Origin: Ruminococcus flavefaciens
GTDB lineage: Bacteria > Bacillota_A > Clostridia > Oscillospirales > Ruminococcaceae
DNA length: 6,001 bases
Direction: 5' to 3'
Assembly (NCBI GenBank): GCA_004556875.1
Contig: SFFP01000121.1
Span: 1-6,001, forward strand
Made by a program: the position numbers and the translations under genes. Positions 5,994-6,001 of this stretch are shown in pieces. Under the pieces are notes generated by a model. That model had not been told where the DNA came from, ran no database searches, and saw only the letters and a program-made list of their open reading frames with translations. Position 1 is the stretch's first letter. The number at the start of each line of letters is the position of its first letter.

Positions 5994-6001
5994 ATGAAAA
6001 A
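5994..6001 (+). CDS. start of a gene cut by the window edge
   Basis: ATG AAA AA is preceded by GGGAG (5982-5986) with seven bases between, downstream of a good promoter. Only Met-Lys and part of a third codon (Lys or Asn) are visible, so no product can be named. A start of MK(K) would suit many proteins, including secreted ones. Confidence 0.6.

Noticed and set aside
1..6001. CRISPR array, tRNA, rRNA, riboswitch or complete insertion sequence
   Set aside because: I saw no regularly spaced repeats, no cloverleaf or conserved RNA core, and no transposase frame. All gaps longer than 100 bases are accounted for by promoters or terminators.

Overview
The window looks like chromosomal DNA from an endospore-forming, low-to-moderate-GC Firmicute of the class Clostridia. 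The style of the proteins and the codon use suggest a Ruminococcus or another member of the Oscillospiraceae. The firm evidence is a spoIIGA-sigE pair, which is restricted to spore formers, together with strong Shine-Dalgarno sites and sigma-A type promoters. The genus is an inference from memory of such proteins, not a search result.

Layout from left to right. Positions 1-95 carry no gene but hold a perfect 8-bp hairpin flanked by two copies of GCTAAAGC. A long bidirectional terminator (96-130) then ends a minus-strand nudC-like gene (134-952), a zinc-ribbon Nudix hydrolase expected to hydrolyse NAD(H) or remove NAD caps from RNA. A 190-bp intergenic region holds two divergent sigma-A promoters. 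One drives nudC and is a perfect TTGACA-17-TATAAT. The other drives a plus-strand DEAD-box RNA helicase with a DbpA-type RNA-binding domain (1143-2867).

Twelve bases after the helicase stop lies a 35-residue membrane microprotein gene (2880-2987) with an excellent ribosome binding site. It is probably translated from the helicase mRNA. The unit ends in a strong terminator (2996-3039) that overlaps the 3' end of a convergent MFS transporter gene (3012-4187, minus). The MFS stop codon straddles the edge of the hairpin loop, and the terminator's T-tract is the transporter's terminal lysine codons.

The MFS promoter (4220-4248) is divergent from the spoIIG region. There, spoIIGA (4331-5146), the membrane aspartic protease that activates pro-sigma-E, is followed by sigE (5165-5863), which encodes its substrate, the early mother-cell sigma factor. 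A strong terminator follows sigE directly. A new extended -10 promoter then leads into a gene of which only the first codons (5994-6001) are inside the window.

I see no mobile element with coding capacity, CRISPR array, tRNA or rRNA, and no obviously undescribed multi-gene system. The most interesting items are the unannotated-looking microprotein behind the helicase, the terminator that doubles as coding sequence, the long-spaced spoIIG-like promoter, and the palindromic cluster at the left edge.
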